This document shows, in pieces, positions 17,619 to 26,896 of a stretch of DNA of 49,440 nucleotides (positions are counted from its first letter, which is position 1; the number at the start of each line of letters is the position of its first letter). Origin of the DNA: Nitrosomonas sp. Its GTDB lineage: Bacteria; Pseudomonadota; Gammaproteobacteria; Burkholderiales; Nitrosomonadaceae. Below the pieces are notes generated by a model that saw only the letters and a program-made list of their open reading frames with translations, made no database searches and had not been told where the DNA came from. The stretch covers positions 1-49,440 of the forward strand of contig NZ_JAIEME010000062.1 of NCBI RefSeq assembly GCF_019752415.1, written 5' to 3'. The position numbers and the translations under genes are program-made.

Positions 17619-17785
17619 CTAGGAGGCTGTCCGAGAATAGAGCGATCTACTGCAGAAAAGCTATTTTGGCCATATTTTCCGATTATTCTCGTTAAATAGA
17701 ATTACTATTCGCCCCAAATAATCGAAAAATCTGTCTCAAAATAGCTTTTCCTCGCTACGATCACTATTCTTGGACAGCCTCCTAG
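17619..17785. repeat. MITE, 167 bases, near-perfect inverted ends
   Basis: The ends CTAGGAGGCTGTCC...GAATAG (17619-17640) and the inverted copy at 17764-17785 differ at one base in 22. The inner arms also pair (GAAAAGCTATTTTG on both sides), making a palindrome of about 45 bases per arm. The flanking CTAG or TA is a likely target duplication. It is non-coding. The rest of 17377-17806 holds only the pstS promoter. Confidence 0.8.
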
Positions 17786-17806
17786 CTAGAGGGGAGGGTA
17801 GAATGA

Positions 17807-18064
17807 CTATCGGGTGGCCAGAGGCCTATAAGATTCCTTGGATACCATTACGGAAGCCTTTCCTTGTGAAGATTGCTTCTGATTGCTGGGGTTGTTCCAG
17901 ACAATTCTGAGCAAGAGGTAAGCCTGATAGAGATAAATTCCTAGAATGACGCGTGAAATACTATCCCAATCTAACGCCATGCCATAAATTACAATGCCGC
18001 AGGTAATACTTAATATAACAAAGCAAACACCCACTGACACGATCATAAAAATATTGTCGCTCAT
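17807..18064 (-). CDS. Small membrane protein, unknown function
   Basis: 85 residues with two hydrophobic segments (about 6-28 and 38-57) and a polar lysine/serine-rich tail. No family recognised. It stands alone between a MITE and the beta-helix gene, inside the phosphate island. TGAGG lies close before the ATG as a possible ribosome-binding site. Confidence 0.55.
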   Translation of the reverse strand: MSDNIFMIVSVGVCFVILSITCGIVIYGMALDWDSISRVILGIYLYQAYLLLRIVWNNPSNQKQSSQGKASVMVSKESYRPLATR

Positions 18065-18372
18065 GGCTTTATACTCCTCAAAAAATATTCATCTTTCCGT
18101 ATCAACACAAATCGTTAGTCATGCTTAAAGACGATCCGATGGAATAAGCCGCACTAACCGCTGTCACTTTATAACCCCAACATTAACCGCTGATGTCAGC
18201 AGAATGAATTTTTGATGACTATTTTATGTCGATGATTTCGTGTTTATCCCGGAATACTGCTCTTTCAGTCCGGAATCTTAGAAGAACAGTGAACAAAGTA
18301 TTTCAATGCAGAAATACTGGAAACAGAGTAAAGATAGAATTTTCAAAACGAATCTGTACGGCTTTTAAAAGA
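18065..18372. other. Spacer with no convincing gene
   Basis: An open frame at 18226-18438 on the plus strand runs through the terminator hairpin and is basic and cysteine-scattered; I do not accept it as a gene. No other signal is seen. Confidence 0.35.
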
Positions 18373-18412
18373 AAGAATCGCTGGGCTGATAAAACCAAAC
18401 CCAGCGATTCTT
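18373..18412 (-). terminator. Intrinsic terminator of the beta-helix gene
   Basis: A perfect 13-base-pair stem (AAGAATCGCTGGG with its complement at 18400-18412) has a 14-base loop. On the minus strand it is followed by a T-rich run (TTCTTTT). It lies about 80 bases past the stop codon at 18495. Confidence 0.85.
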
Positions 18413-18494
18413 ATATTCAACAGAAGGAGATTAGTTGAATTGATCAAAAGCTTTGCTACTTAATGCATAAGCAACATACTTTTTTAATAACAGT

Positions 18495-20111
18495 TTAGTT
18501 AAATGGAAAAGTCCATTCTTCGGTCCAGTTGTCATTCGCATCCTTGAACGCGCCAACGTAATCCACGACAGTAAAGAAAGAATCGGGAACAGCAGCACCA
18601 CCCAGTATCAGCGGCGATCCGGTAGCCGGCAAATAGCCACTCAAGAGAGGATCTTCTGCCTTGTTCCCGGATTGAGACGTAAACCAGTCGGCTACTGTAA
18701 ATGTCGCATCTGTGCCATCTTTGTAGTTACTAGCACATTGCACAAAAGAATTTACCATAGTTAATTCGCCCGTCAAACTACCCGGTGAGCCGGCATTCTC
18801 GAAGGTCGAAGCGCTATCGATCATTAAACAAGCTGGAGAGCCAGTAACGACTGTGTTAAAGAAATTTGCACCAGTTCCGCGACGTAACAAAATGCCTTGG
18901 GTAGCTGTATCCCCTGCGCGACCAATAATTGTGATATTGGACAGAATCGGTTGAGCACGCGGACTGCTATCTTGATTCTTTTCGTTATTATCAGCTTCGA
19001 TACCACGATCACCAATTGCTGCAGTCTGTTTAATTAAAATAAATTGCGCACGTCCTTGCCAGCCATTGGTCCAGTCCAAAGAGTCATCCTGAATGTTAGT
19101 CAACACCAGATGCTTCATCTGTACCGTGCCGCCAAAGACTTCGATACCATCATCTAAACCTTCGTGAACTTGTACATAATCAATAACTGTTCCTGAACCA
19201 ACACCATTCAGTGTCAAGCCATTGAGTTCTTCATCCTGGCGCACAGCACTTCCAGCAAACCGGATTTGTGTATACTTGAGTACACCACTATTATCGGTTG
19301 GATTATTTCCGCCATAAAACTCACTAACAACGGCCTCAAAAGGAACTTCACAAACAGGCACACCCTCATTACAGCCATTTACCGGTGCATTGCCAGAAAT
19401 AAGCAAGCCACCCCATTCTCCAGCTGATGCTTCACTGGGACCGGTCATGACAATCGGGTTATCCGGCGTGCCTTCCGCCATAATTTTTGAACCACGCCTG
19501 ATCCATAAATAAGCTGCTTGATCTCCCTGACCACCTACACCAATGATTCTGGTACCTGGATTAATGGTCAGAGTAGCACTTTGTGTATTATCACCACCCA
19601 CATAGACAGGACCATCTAAAACCCACACAATGTCTTTTGTCAAGGTGGCATTTGTCGTAATCGTACCACTTAAGACGCAAGAATTTGATGTGGCTCCAGG
19701 TTGTGCAAAATCCGGGCATCTTTGGAACGCATTATTTGCCAATTGATCGACTTCAAAACGCAATGGATTAGACCCAGGCACTAATTTCAATTTAGCGTAA
19801 TATTCATCTGCACCGACTCCAACTGAAGCAACATGAACTGCACCCGTGTCAGAATCAAAAACATTACGCTGTCCTGTCGTTGCGGATATAGGACTGGCAG
19901 AAACCAACTGCAACTCATTTCCACTGAGTTGTAATTGAGCACTGTAGAATGCAGATGACCCACCACTCAGCACTTCAACGACCGGGAGATCGACAACCCC
20001 CGCTGACGGATCGAAGGTCGCTGTTGCTGCATAGCCATTTAATGTGACGGTGCTCAATAGAACTGCTGACGCAGCCATTAATCTTTCTTTTATACAATTT
20101 GATTTAAACAT
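18495..20111 (-). CDS. Secreted right-handed beta-helix protein, unknown ligand
   Basis: 538 residues with a signal peptide ending near NGYAATA. Between about 150 and 480 the protein shows repeating short strands with conserved G, N and I positions (TLTINPGTRIIGVGG, IRRGSKIMAEGTPDNPIVMT, WGGLLISGNAPVNG, DGIEVFGGTVQMKHLVL). This is the pattern of surface parallel beta-helix proteins often found beside TonB-dependent receptors that carry carboxypeptidase-like N-terminal domains. Cysteines occur in pairs in the inserts (CNEGVPVC). The role is unknown; a surface-bound partner of the adjacent receptor is the best guess. AGGTGG before the ATG is a good ribosome-binding site. A CTGTCAT-containing palindrome lies 50-90 bases upstream. 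Confidence 0.75.
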   Translation of the reverse strand: MFKSNCIKERLMAASAVLLSTVTLNGYAATATFDPSAGVVDLPVVEVLSGGSSAFYSAQLQLSGNELQLVSASPISATTGQRNVFDSDTGAVHVASVGVGADEYYAKLKLVPGSNPLRFEVDQLANNAFQRCPDFAQPGATSNSCVLSGTITTNATLTKDIVWVLDGPVYVGGDNTQSATLTINPGTRIIGVGGQGDQAAYLWIRRGSKIMAEGTPDNPIVMTGPSEASAGEWGGLLISGNAPVNGCNEGVPVCEVPFEAVVSEFYGGNNPTDNSGVLKYTQIRFAGSAVRQDEELNGLTLNGVGSGTVIDYVQVHEGLDDGIEVFGGTVQMKHLVLTNIQDDSLDWTNGWQGRAQFILIKQTAAIGDRGIEADNNEKNQDSSPRAQPILSNITIIGRAGDTATQGILLRRGTGANFFNTVVTGSPACLMIDSASTFENAGSPGSLTGELTMVNSFVQCASNYKDGTDATFTVADWFTSQSGNKAEDPLLSGYLPATGSPLILGGAAVPDSFFTVVDYVGAFKDANDNWTEEWTFPFN

Positions 20112-20151
20112 AAATTGCCCACCTCCAAGTTTTATTAGGGTAGGGCCAATC

Positions 20152-20204
20152 TAACAGGCGAACATGACAGGCATATTACATTAGTATGTAAAACACCTGT
20201 CATG
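20152..20204. promoter_or_regulatory. Palindrome of Pho-type half-sites before the beta-helix gene
   Basis: CATGACAGG (20163-20171) and its exact inverse CCTGTCATG (20196-20204) each contain the PhoB half-site CTGTCAT. A further CTGTTAG lies six bases beyond the minus-strand copy (20152-20158). The spacing is not that of a standard Pho box and no well-placed -10 follows, so PhoB control is only suggested. The rest of 20112-20512 shows nothing else. Confidence 0.3.
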
Positions 20205-20512
20205 GAGTGAATTGAAATAAAAAAATGTTTCCCCTGGAAGCACATCCAGAGTGATGCCGATCCGCTAAAACCTTGTCCACTGATCTGCGGAAATTGGTCT
20301 GCTTTCGATGATGAAACGATGGCTGTACCGATCTTTATAGATCCAGGCTCCTGTTTAATCTAGGGCTGAACAAGCCCGGGGGTTTATCTACAACAAGGTG
20401 TATTGACGACATTCAAGTATCGACAGGAATCGGGGGCGGACGTTCGCATATAACCCGGTGAATGCAGGGGATGAGCACTGCCAATGAAACAGGAAATAGC
20501 GTTGATACAATA

Positions 20513-23500
20513 TCAATAGGCTAAACGAACACTCAGATTAAAAAATCGCCCACGGCGGAATTGACGACTAATTTCATCGCCTTGCATAACGCGCACATCA
20601 TCATCCAGCAAATTTTGCATACTAGCTTGCATCGATAATCCTCTATACAAATTCTGGCTAAATACAAAATCTAGTTGATGAAAGGGTTTCTCATATTTAT
20701 CTGGCGCAGTCAATTGTCCAGCAGCTACGATACGTTCACTGGAGACGTTGTATAGCAGGGTGGCTTGTGTTTTCCAAATAGGATTGTCATACCCAATCTG
20801 AAAATTTACAATGTGTTCGGAATGCCCTTGCAATTGCCGATTATTCGTCGTTTGGGCTGTAAGGTTTTGAGCGTTCAATTGAACATTGGATTGAGACCAC
20901 GTATAGTTTCCGCCAACATAAAAATTCTGCAACAGCGGATGCACTACATCCAATTTCTTTAGCAGCTCCCACTCGAATCCGTAGACCGTTGCTTTATCAG
21001 CATTCTGAAAAGTATTCAAGGCACCGGTTCCTGGCTGAGCAACCAATTCAATGGGATTAGTTAAATCTTTCCAGAAAAAACCAGCAAATATATTTTCGGT
21101 CGGCGATAAGTAATATTCCCAACGTAAATCCCAGTTAGTAATGGCCGTTTGTCTCAATAATGGATTACCCACGGTTTCCTGGTTGGTATTAATATCAATA
21201 AAAGGAGCTGACGATAATTCCCTGAAATCCGGCCGCGACAACGTTTGACTGAATCCTGCACGCAGTTGTTGATTGTCGGTAAGAAATAATGTTGCCGTCG
21301 CCGATGGCAACATATCAACTCGATTTAGCCGTGCTGTTGATGGCTGGTTTCTCAGAAATGTATTTACTTTCTGATCATTATCCTCCCAACGCAACCCCCC
21401 GCTAATATTAAGCCTGTCATAAGACAACAGATCAAGCTTTCCATAGTAAGCCAGTAAGTTCTGAGAAGCGGTATATTGATCGCTTTTACGTGACACATCG
21501 CGAAGTTGAAATCCATTAGGACCAATATATTGAGGCTGTAAAATACCTTCTAGCGATTGTTGTCCAAGAACATCTTGCCTAGATGCATCAGGACCAAATC
21601 TAAAGTAACTAAAGCGCTGCGCATTGGCGTCCCTAGTTTTGCTCTGCGTAATAAATCCACTACTGAAAGTCACCTTATGACTCGGTGTTAACTGCATAGG
21701 TAATTTTCCATCTACCCGCCAACTTTGGTCTTTATCGATCAGATCTGAATACGTAAGCAAATTACTATCCGCTCGCTGAGATAAATTATAATTGCCAGTC
21801 TGTGGACTCACATCATAGCGGTAATCCCTTGTTTTAGGCTCATCCCTGTTAGCAGTCGCGTCGGTATATAACCAGTTGATGGAAAAATCTTTCAACCAGT
21901 CAAATCGATGTTCACCACCAAATTGATTCATTAATAATTGATTAGAAAAGAATCTCATCCGCGTTCTGCGAATATCGGTCGTTTCCGCATCGGCAAAGCC
22001 TTGAGAAATCCTGGCTTCGTCAAATGACTGACGGAGAAACATGGTCTTGGCAAATAAACGGTGTTTATCCTTGTATTCCAGTTCCGTCGCGGCATAACCG
22101 GTCACTTGCACTTCACTCAGCGATCTTTGTACATCTAAATCCTGGATTTGCTTAATGCCGGAAGTAGTTGCACTAAATTCACGGTTGACTTCATTTTGGT
22201 TTCTGAATTCCCGTTTCCAGCCTGCTGCGGCAATATATCCCAACCTAAAGTCTCCAAACGAGAAGCTATCTCCCATTGATGCTTGAAAGCCAGTATCTGG
22301 CCCACGTTTCTTCTTATTCACATCCCACACGCCTGATAAGCCTTCACCCAATTTCTCAAGTTGCGCAGGTGTCACACCATTTGGATTAAAAACAGATGCT
22401 GGTTGCAGATTCCCATTCTTGGTCGCATCTGCCAGTGCATCAGGCAATGCGCGTGCCCCATCGTCATAACTGGTAAAGTCAGTTCCTCCTCCTTTATAAG
22501 CCAAACCATCCTGAAAAGTCGTATTATCGTTCATACCCGTTTGCAAATTTAAATTGAAGAAAAATGCATCGGGAATGCCGCGTGTGCGCAACTCCACTGT
22601 ACCGCCTGCAAATTCAGCCGGTCGATCTGCTGAATAAGTCTTTTGCACCATCACACTCTCAAGAATATTAGTCGGAAAAAGATCCATAGGGACAACGCGT
22701 CGCGTCGGATCTGGGCTAGGGACTGCTGCGCCATTTACCAGCGTGGTTGAAAATCGCTCGCCCAGTCCACGGATAAAAATAAATTGCCCCCCTACCAGCG
22801 TGAGTCCGGATGCCCTTCTTAGCGCACTGGCGGCATCCCCATCACCCGCCCGGCTAAATTGTTCAGCACCTATCACAGTTGCTACAGCCGTTGATTTTCT
22901 TTGTTCTTCGATAATGGAAGCAACCGTTCCGGCGAGATGGGGCTCCAACACCACATATTCAGCCAATTCAACACCTGCGGGCGTCAATTTAAAACTTAAA
23001 TCAGTATTTTTCCCATTCTCAATTTTCACATCATCCTGCGCTTGACTGCTATAAGCGCTGTGTAATAACGACACGCTGTAACTGCCTGCGGGTACCGTCG
23101 CAGCGATTCGCCCCTGCTCATCGGTTCTTAATTTCTGTTTCGATCCACTCAGAAAAACTTGCACATCTTTGACTGGTTTTTGCGTTTCTGCAGAGATTAC
23201 TTGTACATTGACTGTGCCCTCGCCTTGATCTCGCGGCTTTTCCGCAGCGATATCTGGCCCGATAATGCCAGACAATGAACTTTCAATATTCAGTAATGGT
23301 TTCTTTTTATTCGGATAGAAAGTGATCAGGACTTGCGTGTTCTCTGCCGGACGCAGTGGCAGATCAAAATTAAACACCTGATCTTTCGTCTTGATCGTCA
23401 TATGATAAAAGCCGGGAGGTAATCTCCCAGCCACACTGCCATTCGCATTGGTCTTAATGGAAGAATCCCCATCTGCTCGCCAACTAAACGTTGATGGAAT

Positions 23501-23794
23501 GACCTCAAAGATCATTTTAGGATTCGATCTCTCATATACTTCGCTGCTAATGGACAACTCAGCATCTTCAATCGGCAGTCCATCCTGGAATAGGTGGATT
23601 GAGAATTCGGCTTTTTCCGTGTCTCCCCAAGCAGAAGGACTTACCAAGCCTACTGCAATAAAAACGAGCAAAAATAGTAAATAGTGCGTCAGGATATTTC
23701 GACGGTTCCCGCTTTGAGAATTAGAAGCAGATTGATAGTCAACAATTGTTCGCAAAACACAAGACCGGAAAAATTTGTAAAATTGAGTGTTCAT
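20513..23794 (-). CDS. Large TonB-dependent outer-membrane receptor with two N-terminal Ig-like regulatory domains
   Basis: 1093 residues. A hydrophobic signal region lies near 37-58. Two carboxypeptidase-regulatory-like sandwich domains follow (about 65-175 and 190-275; SYSVSLLHSAYSSQAQD). The plug domain is at about 290-420 (STAVATVIGAEQFSRAGDGD, FIFIRGLGERFSTTLVNG, GGTVELRTRG) and the long beta-barrel ends in the aromatic FNLSVRLAY. It should import a bound substrate across the outer membrane using energy from TonB. The substrate is not known. The neighbouring genes (pst, phoB, glycerophosphodiesterase) point to a phosphorus compound. It lies 219 bases after the TPR gene and probably belongs to the same operon. 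Confidence 0.9.
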   Translation of the reverse strand: MNTQFYKFFRSCVLRTIVDYQSASNSQSGNRRNILTHYLLFLLVFIAVGLVSPSAWGDTEKAEFSIHLFQDGLPIEDAELSISSEVYERSNPKMIFEVIPSTFSWRADGDSSIKTNANGSVAGRLPPGFYHMTIKTKDQVFNFDLPLRPAENTQVLITFYPNKKKPLLNIESSLSGIIGPDIAAEKPRDQGEGTVNVQVISAETQKPVKDVQVFLSGSKQKLRTDEQGRIAATVPAGSYSVSLLHSAYSSQAQDDVKIENGKNTDLSFKLTPAGVELAEYVVLEPHLAGTVASIIEEQRKSTAVATVIGAEQFSRAGDGDAASALRRASGLTLVGGQFIFIRGLGERFSTTLVNGAAVPSPDPTRRVVPMDLFPTNILESVMVQKTYSADRPAEFAGGTVELRTRGIPDAFFFNLNLQTGMNDNTTFQDGLAYKGGGTDFTSYDDGARALPDALADATKNGNLQPASVFNPNGVTPAQLEKLGEGLSGVWDVNKKKRGPDTGFQASMGDSFSFGDFRLGYIAAAGWKREFRNQNEVNREFSATTSGIKQIQDLDVQRSLSEVQVTGYAATELEYKDKHRLFAKTMFLRQSFDEARISQGFADAETTDIRRTRMRFFSNQLLMNQFGGEHRFDWLKDFSINWLYTDATANRDEPKTRDYRYDVSPQTGNYNLSQRADSNLLTYSDLIDKDQSWRVDGKLPMQLTPSHKVTFSSGFITQSKTRDANAQRFSYFRFGPDASRQDVLGQQSLEGILQPQYIGPNGFQLRDVSRKSDQYTASQNLLAYYGKLDLLSYDRLNISGGLRWEDNDQKVNTFLRNQPSTARLNRVDMLPSATATLFLTDNQQLRAGFSQTLSRPDFRELSSAPFIDINTNQETVGNPLLRQTAITNWDLRWEYYLSPTENIFAGFFWKDLTNPIELVAQPGTGALNTFQNADKATVYGFEWELLKKLDVVHPLLQNFYVGGNYTWSQSNVQLNAQNLTAQTTNNRQLQGHSEHIVNFQIGYDNPIWKTQATLLYNVSSERIVAAGQLTAPDKYEKPFHQLDFVFSQNLYRGLSMQASMQNLLDDDVRVMQGDEISRQFRRGRFFNLSVRLAY

Positions 23795-24013
23795 TTGGCG
23801 TAAAAAGCCCTCTCTTCACCTGCAATCTGATTGCTCATGAAGATAAATTAGAGTTAGTCAATTAAGGGTATAAGTTAGATAGGCGCTAAGGCGGTATAAA
23901 CAAAAATACAACAGACGATGATGTCTTCCGCTCGGGGTTTTCAGCCGGCTGATTGGTTACAGACCGTGATAGTAAATACCCGCTGCACGATGCTTGAATT
24001 GTAAGTAACGGTA

Positions 24014-25189
24014 TTACGTACATTGCCAAGGCTCTGCTTTACATACTTCCATCAAACGACGAAGCTCTGTTCCTTTTCTAAATAGCTCAGCATTTTTTAA
24101 ATGATCCAAGTGCTTGTTCGCTTCGGGAAAGCGCCCGCTTGAAAATAAGGCATAGGCCAGCGCATAGCGCACATCTTGATCTTCCAATAACCCAGTGCGA
24201 TACAAACTGGATTCCATATTGGCCGCACGCTCGAACTGCTTCAATGCCAGAAGAATAGATAACCGCTGCTTCAGCTTAATTTTTTGATCGCCGATACTTT
24301 CATTCAACGTTAATGCCTTATGAAAACGACCCGCACGCCGATAAATCTCTGCTGCCTCCGCCTGCAAGGCTGGATTCAGTAACGCGGCTTGTTCAAGAAT
24401 GAATGCCGCTGAATTAAATTTTCCTTGATCCAAATAGGTATGTGCGAGCAATTTTGCAATCATTTCATCCTGCGGAAACTGCAATCGGGCAATTTCCAGA
24501 ATACTCAATGCTTCTGAGTATTCTCTACTGAGTCTCAGCGCATTTCCGAGAGCGATATAATCGGCCGCCGCCGCTTTAGATCGCTTAAGGTATTCTCTGC
24601 CGAGATTCGTGGCTTCCTGGTATAGCCCCAGTTCAACAAAATAGAAAACTTTGCGCTTCAGAAAGCGAAAATCTCCTGGGAAAATTTTCTGCCCCTCATT
24701 TAAAGCATTAATGGCCGCATCGGTTTCTTTCAAGTGCCAATAGGACTCCGCTTTTAAACTGATTAAAGCAGCATCTTTATTGGCCTGATCACCCGCTTTG
24801 ACAATGGCCTGAATCGTTTGCTTATAATCTTTCAATCCAAAATAAACTTGCGCCAAATAGATAAAAATCGCTGGGTCTTTCTGTCCATTTTTAACAGCCT
24901 GCTGCAAACTATCCTTGGCTGCCTCTAGGTCATTTAGATTCATATAAGCAAGACCTTGCAGCGTATAGAATCTTACCAAGTCTGTTTTCTTATTTTCCAG
25001 ATCAACACTTTGCAATGCCAATAACGCACGATCGCTATGGCCATCTTTCAGCATGACCGCAGCCAGCTCAATAAAATCTGTAGGTTGTACTTTCTTCTCG
25101 GTTGCCCATGCAGCGCTACTGCAATATCCAAGGATAAAAACAACAATGAGGTATTGAATTGGCTTGGCTATCCGGATCTGGTATTTCAT
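24014..25189 (-). CDS. Periplasmic TPR protein of the TonB2-type cluster
   Basis: 391 residues with a signal peptide (LIVVFILGYCSSAAWA) and about eight tetratricopeptide repeats (for example FYTLQGLAYMNLNDLEAAKD, IFIYLAQVYFGLKDYKQT). In Vibrio TonB2 clusters a TPR protein occupies the same place after tonB2. It is thought to assist energy transfer or bind partner proteins in the periplasm. It follows tonB by 35 bases. Confidence 0.88.
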   Translation of the reverse strand: MKYQIRIAKPIQYLIVVFILGYCSSAAWATEKKVQPTDFIELAAVMLKDGHSDRALLALQSVDLENKKTDLVRFYTLQGLAYMNLNDLEAAKDSLQQAVKNGQKDPAIFIYLAQVYFGLKDYKQTIQAIVKAGDQANKDAALISLKAESYWHLKETDAAINALNEGQKIFPGDFRFLKRKVFYFVELGLYQEATNLGREYLKRSKAAAADYIALGNALRLSREYSEALSILEIARLQFPQDEMIAKLLAHTYLDQGKFNSAAFILEQAALLNPALQAEAAEIYRRAGRFHKALTLNESIGDQKIKLKQRLSILLALKQFERAANMESSLYRTGLLEDQDVRYALAYALFSSGRFPEANKHLDHLKNAELFRKGTELRRLMEVCKAEPWQCT

Positions 25190-25224
25190 TTTATTTCGCC
25201 GTGATTAAACATTAAGCGAGAACA

Positions 25225-25860
25225 TTAGGAAAGATCAAAACGAATCTTTTGTTTTGCCCATACTTTGACCGTATCTCCCTTATATTTTGCCGGTTCGAAA
25301 TGCCAAGCACGGATACCTTGCACAGCAGCCGCATCAAAGATTCCAGACGGATTCGACTCTAACACTTGTACTTGATTGACTGAACCATCAATCTCGACAA
25401 GTACCGACAAGAGGACATAGCCTTTCACACCATTCTTCTTGGCTGCGGGCGGATATCTGAAAGCCCCTCTGGTGACGGGTTTCGGTGGAACATCCACTAA
25501 GTCTGCCGTCATCACGGCATTACCTGTTTTGCCGATCAGACCATCATCCAGCCCTCTGCCTTGCCCATCATCCAAACCCAACGATCCCAAGTCAATGCCA
25601 GAAAGAGCCGTGTCAAGCCCTTTGAAAGGCGCAGGTGCCTGAGGTCGAGTAACTTTCTTGGGCTCTACTTTTTTAATTTCCTTCTTGGGTTCTTGTTTTA
25701 TCTCTCTGGTCATACTGATTTCTGTCACTTCTTGTGCAGGCGCTCTCTCGATCTTTCCCATGTAATGATTCATCGTTATTATCAGACCGAAAACTAAAAT
25801 CAGTCCCAATAACATCGACACAGCCCCTGCCGCGTGTTGATTTAATTGTTTCGTTTCCAT
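25225..25860 (-). CDS. tonB: TonB energy-transducing protein
   Basis: 211 residues. The N-terminal membrane anchor (about 12-30) is followed by a lysine/proline/glutamate-rich spacer (EIKQEPKKEIKKVEPKK) and a C-terminal TonB domain starting near FRYPPAAKKNGVKGYVLLSV and ending WAKQKIRFDLS. The short spacer is typical of TonB2-type proteins that depend on TtpC. Start five bases after exbD. Confidence 0.93.
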   Translation of the reverse strand: METKQLNQHAAGAVSMLLGLILVFGLIITMNHYMGKIERAPAQEVTEISMTREIKQEPKKEIKKVEPKKVTRPQAPAPFKGLDTALSGIDLGSLGLDDGQGRGLDDGLIGKTGNAVMTADLVDVPPKPVTRGAFRYPPAAKKNGVKGYVLLSVLVEIDGSVNQVQVLESNPSGIFDAAAVQGIRAWHFEPAKYKGDTVKVWAKQKIRFDLS

Positions 25861-25865
25861 ATCGT

Positions 25866-26270
25866 TTACCCCGCTTCTTTTTTAGTTGCAACACCTACAC
25901 TCTCTGCCCCCGACAAGCGTGCTTGATCGATTACTTCAATCAATTTCCCCGCAGGAACACCTTCATCCGTAACTACTAAAATTACTTTGCTGGAAGCAGT
26001 ACTCAATAAATCGCGCAATTTACTTTGTATCAGCCACAAACGAACCGGCTCACCATCCAGATAAGTGTCGCCATGCCGGTCAATAAACAAACGAATGGCT
26101 TTGCTCGATGCGGCCGTCGAACTGCTTGCCTTGGGGCGTTCTAGCTCCAATTTCATATCTTTTACGAAGGTCGTCGTAACCATAAAGAAAATCAGCAAAA
26201 TAAACACGATGTCAATCAATGGCGCCATATCGATTGTAGCTTCCACCTCATTGGACTCATTGGGTCTCAT
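25866..26270 (-). CDS. exbD: Biopolymer transport protein ExbD
   Basis: 134 residues, with one membrane segment containing the conserved proton-path aspartate (ATIDMAPLIDIVFILLIFFM). The periplasmic domain follows, with a typical VTDEGVPAGKLIEVIDQARL segment. Together with ExbB it converts proton flow into movement of TonB. Six bases separate it from exbB. Confidence 0.95.
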   Translation of the reverse strand: MRPNESNEVEATIDMAPLIDIVFILLIFFMVTTTFVKDMKLELERPKASSSTAASSKAIRLFIDRHGDTYLDGEPVRLWLIQSKLRDLLSTASSKVILVVTDEGVPAGKLIEVIDQARLSGAESVGVATKKEAG

Positions 26271-26276
26271 AATTAA

Positions 26277-26888
26277 TTACTTCACGTTAGATTTAGTTGT
26301 TTGATGGCACAATAGGTCTTTCACCTGTGAAAGATCTTGCTCTATCTGGCGCTGCTTCCTAATGAGGATGCTATGCGCCAATAATCCGGGAATCGCAACC
26401 GTTAGCCCCATTTGCGTAGTAAACAAGGCTTGTGAAATCCCGCCGGCAATTCCACCCGATTGAGAGTGCAATGTCATGGTCGCCAGCGAATCAAATGTCT
26501 CGATCATTCCAATGACAGTTCCCAACAATCCCAGCAACGGAGAAATAAGGATGACTACATGAATAAGCACAGAGAATTTACCAATCTCTCTTTCATACTC
26601 ATAAAAAGCCGCATCCAGGTGGCGCCGCAGATTTTTGACACCTTTATTTTTAAACGCTAATCCCTGCTTGACCGCACGCGCTACAATATTTTTGGCTGGC
26701 TTTTCATTGTGCTCCTGATAGTATTTCAACATATCGCGCACTCCCATCGATCTGGGCTCTTTCATGACCCAGAATCGATAACCCAATCCGTACCAAAGTA
26801 ACAAAATACAAAGCACCAACGGCGGCATGACTATCCCGCCTGCAACAAACAACGCTTTGGTCAATATAATGAGTTCTGTAGGATCCAT
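26277..26888 (-). CDS. exbB: ExbB/TolQ-family proton channel (second, short copy)
   Basis: 203 residues with three membrane segments and the family block ISPLLGLLGTVIGMIETFDSL followed by GGISQALFTTQMGLTVAIPG. This is the standard-length ExbB partner of ExbD. Eight bases separate it from the long TtpC copy upstream. Confidence 0.95.
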   Translation of the reverse strand: MDPTELIILTKALFVAGGIVMPPLVLCILLLWYGLGYRFWVMKEPRSMGVRDMLKYYQEHNEKPAKNIVARAVKQGLAFKNKGVKNLRRHLDAAFYEYEREIGKFSVLIHVVILISPLLGLLGTVIGMIETFDSLATMTLHSQSGGIAGGISQALFTTQMGLTVAIPGLLAHSILIRKQRQIEQDLSQVKDLLCHQTTKSNVK

Positions 26889-26896
26889 TTCGTGCG

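Noticed and set aside
18226..18438. 70-codon plus-strand frame
   Set aside because: It runs through the terminator of the beta-helix gene and shows no protein-like pattern.
23955..23972. Pho-box-like string CTATCAC-GGT-CTGTAAC before the TonB-dependent receptor
   Set aside because: The spacer is three bases and not four, and no -10 hexamer follows at the distance seen for pstS and phoB.
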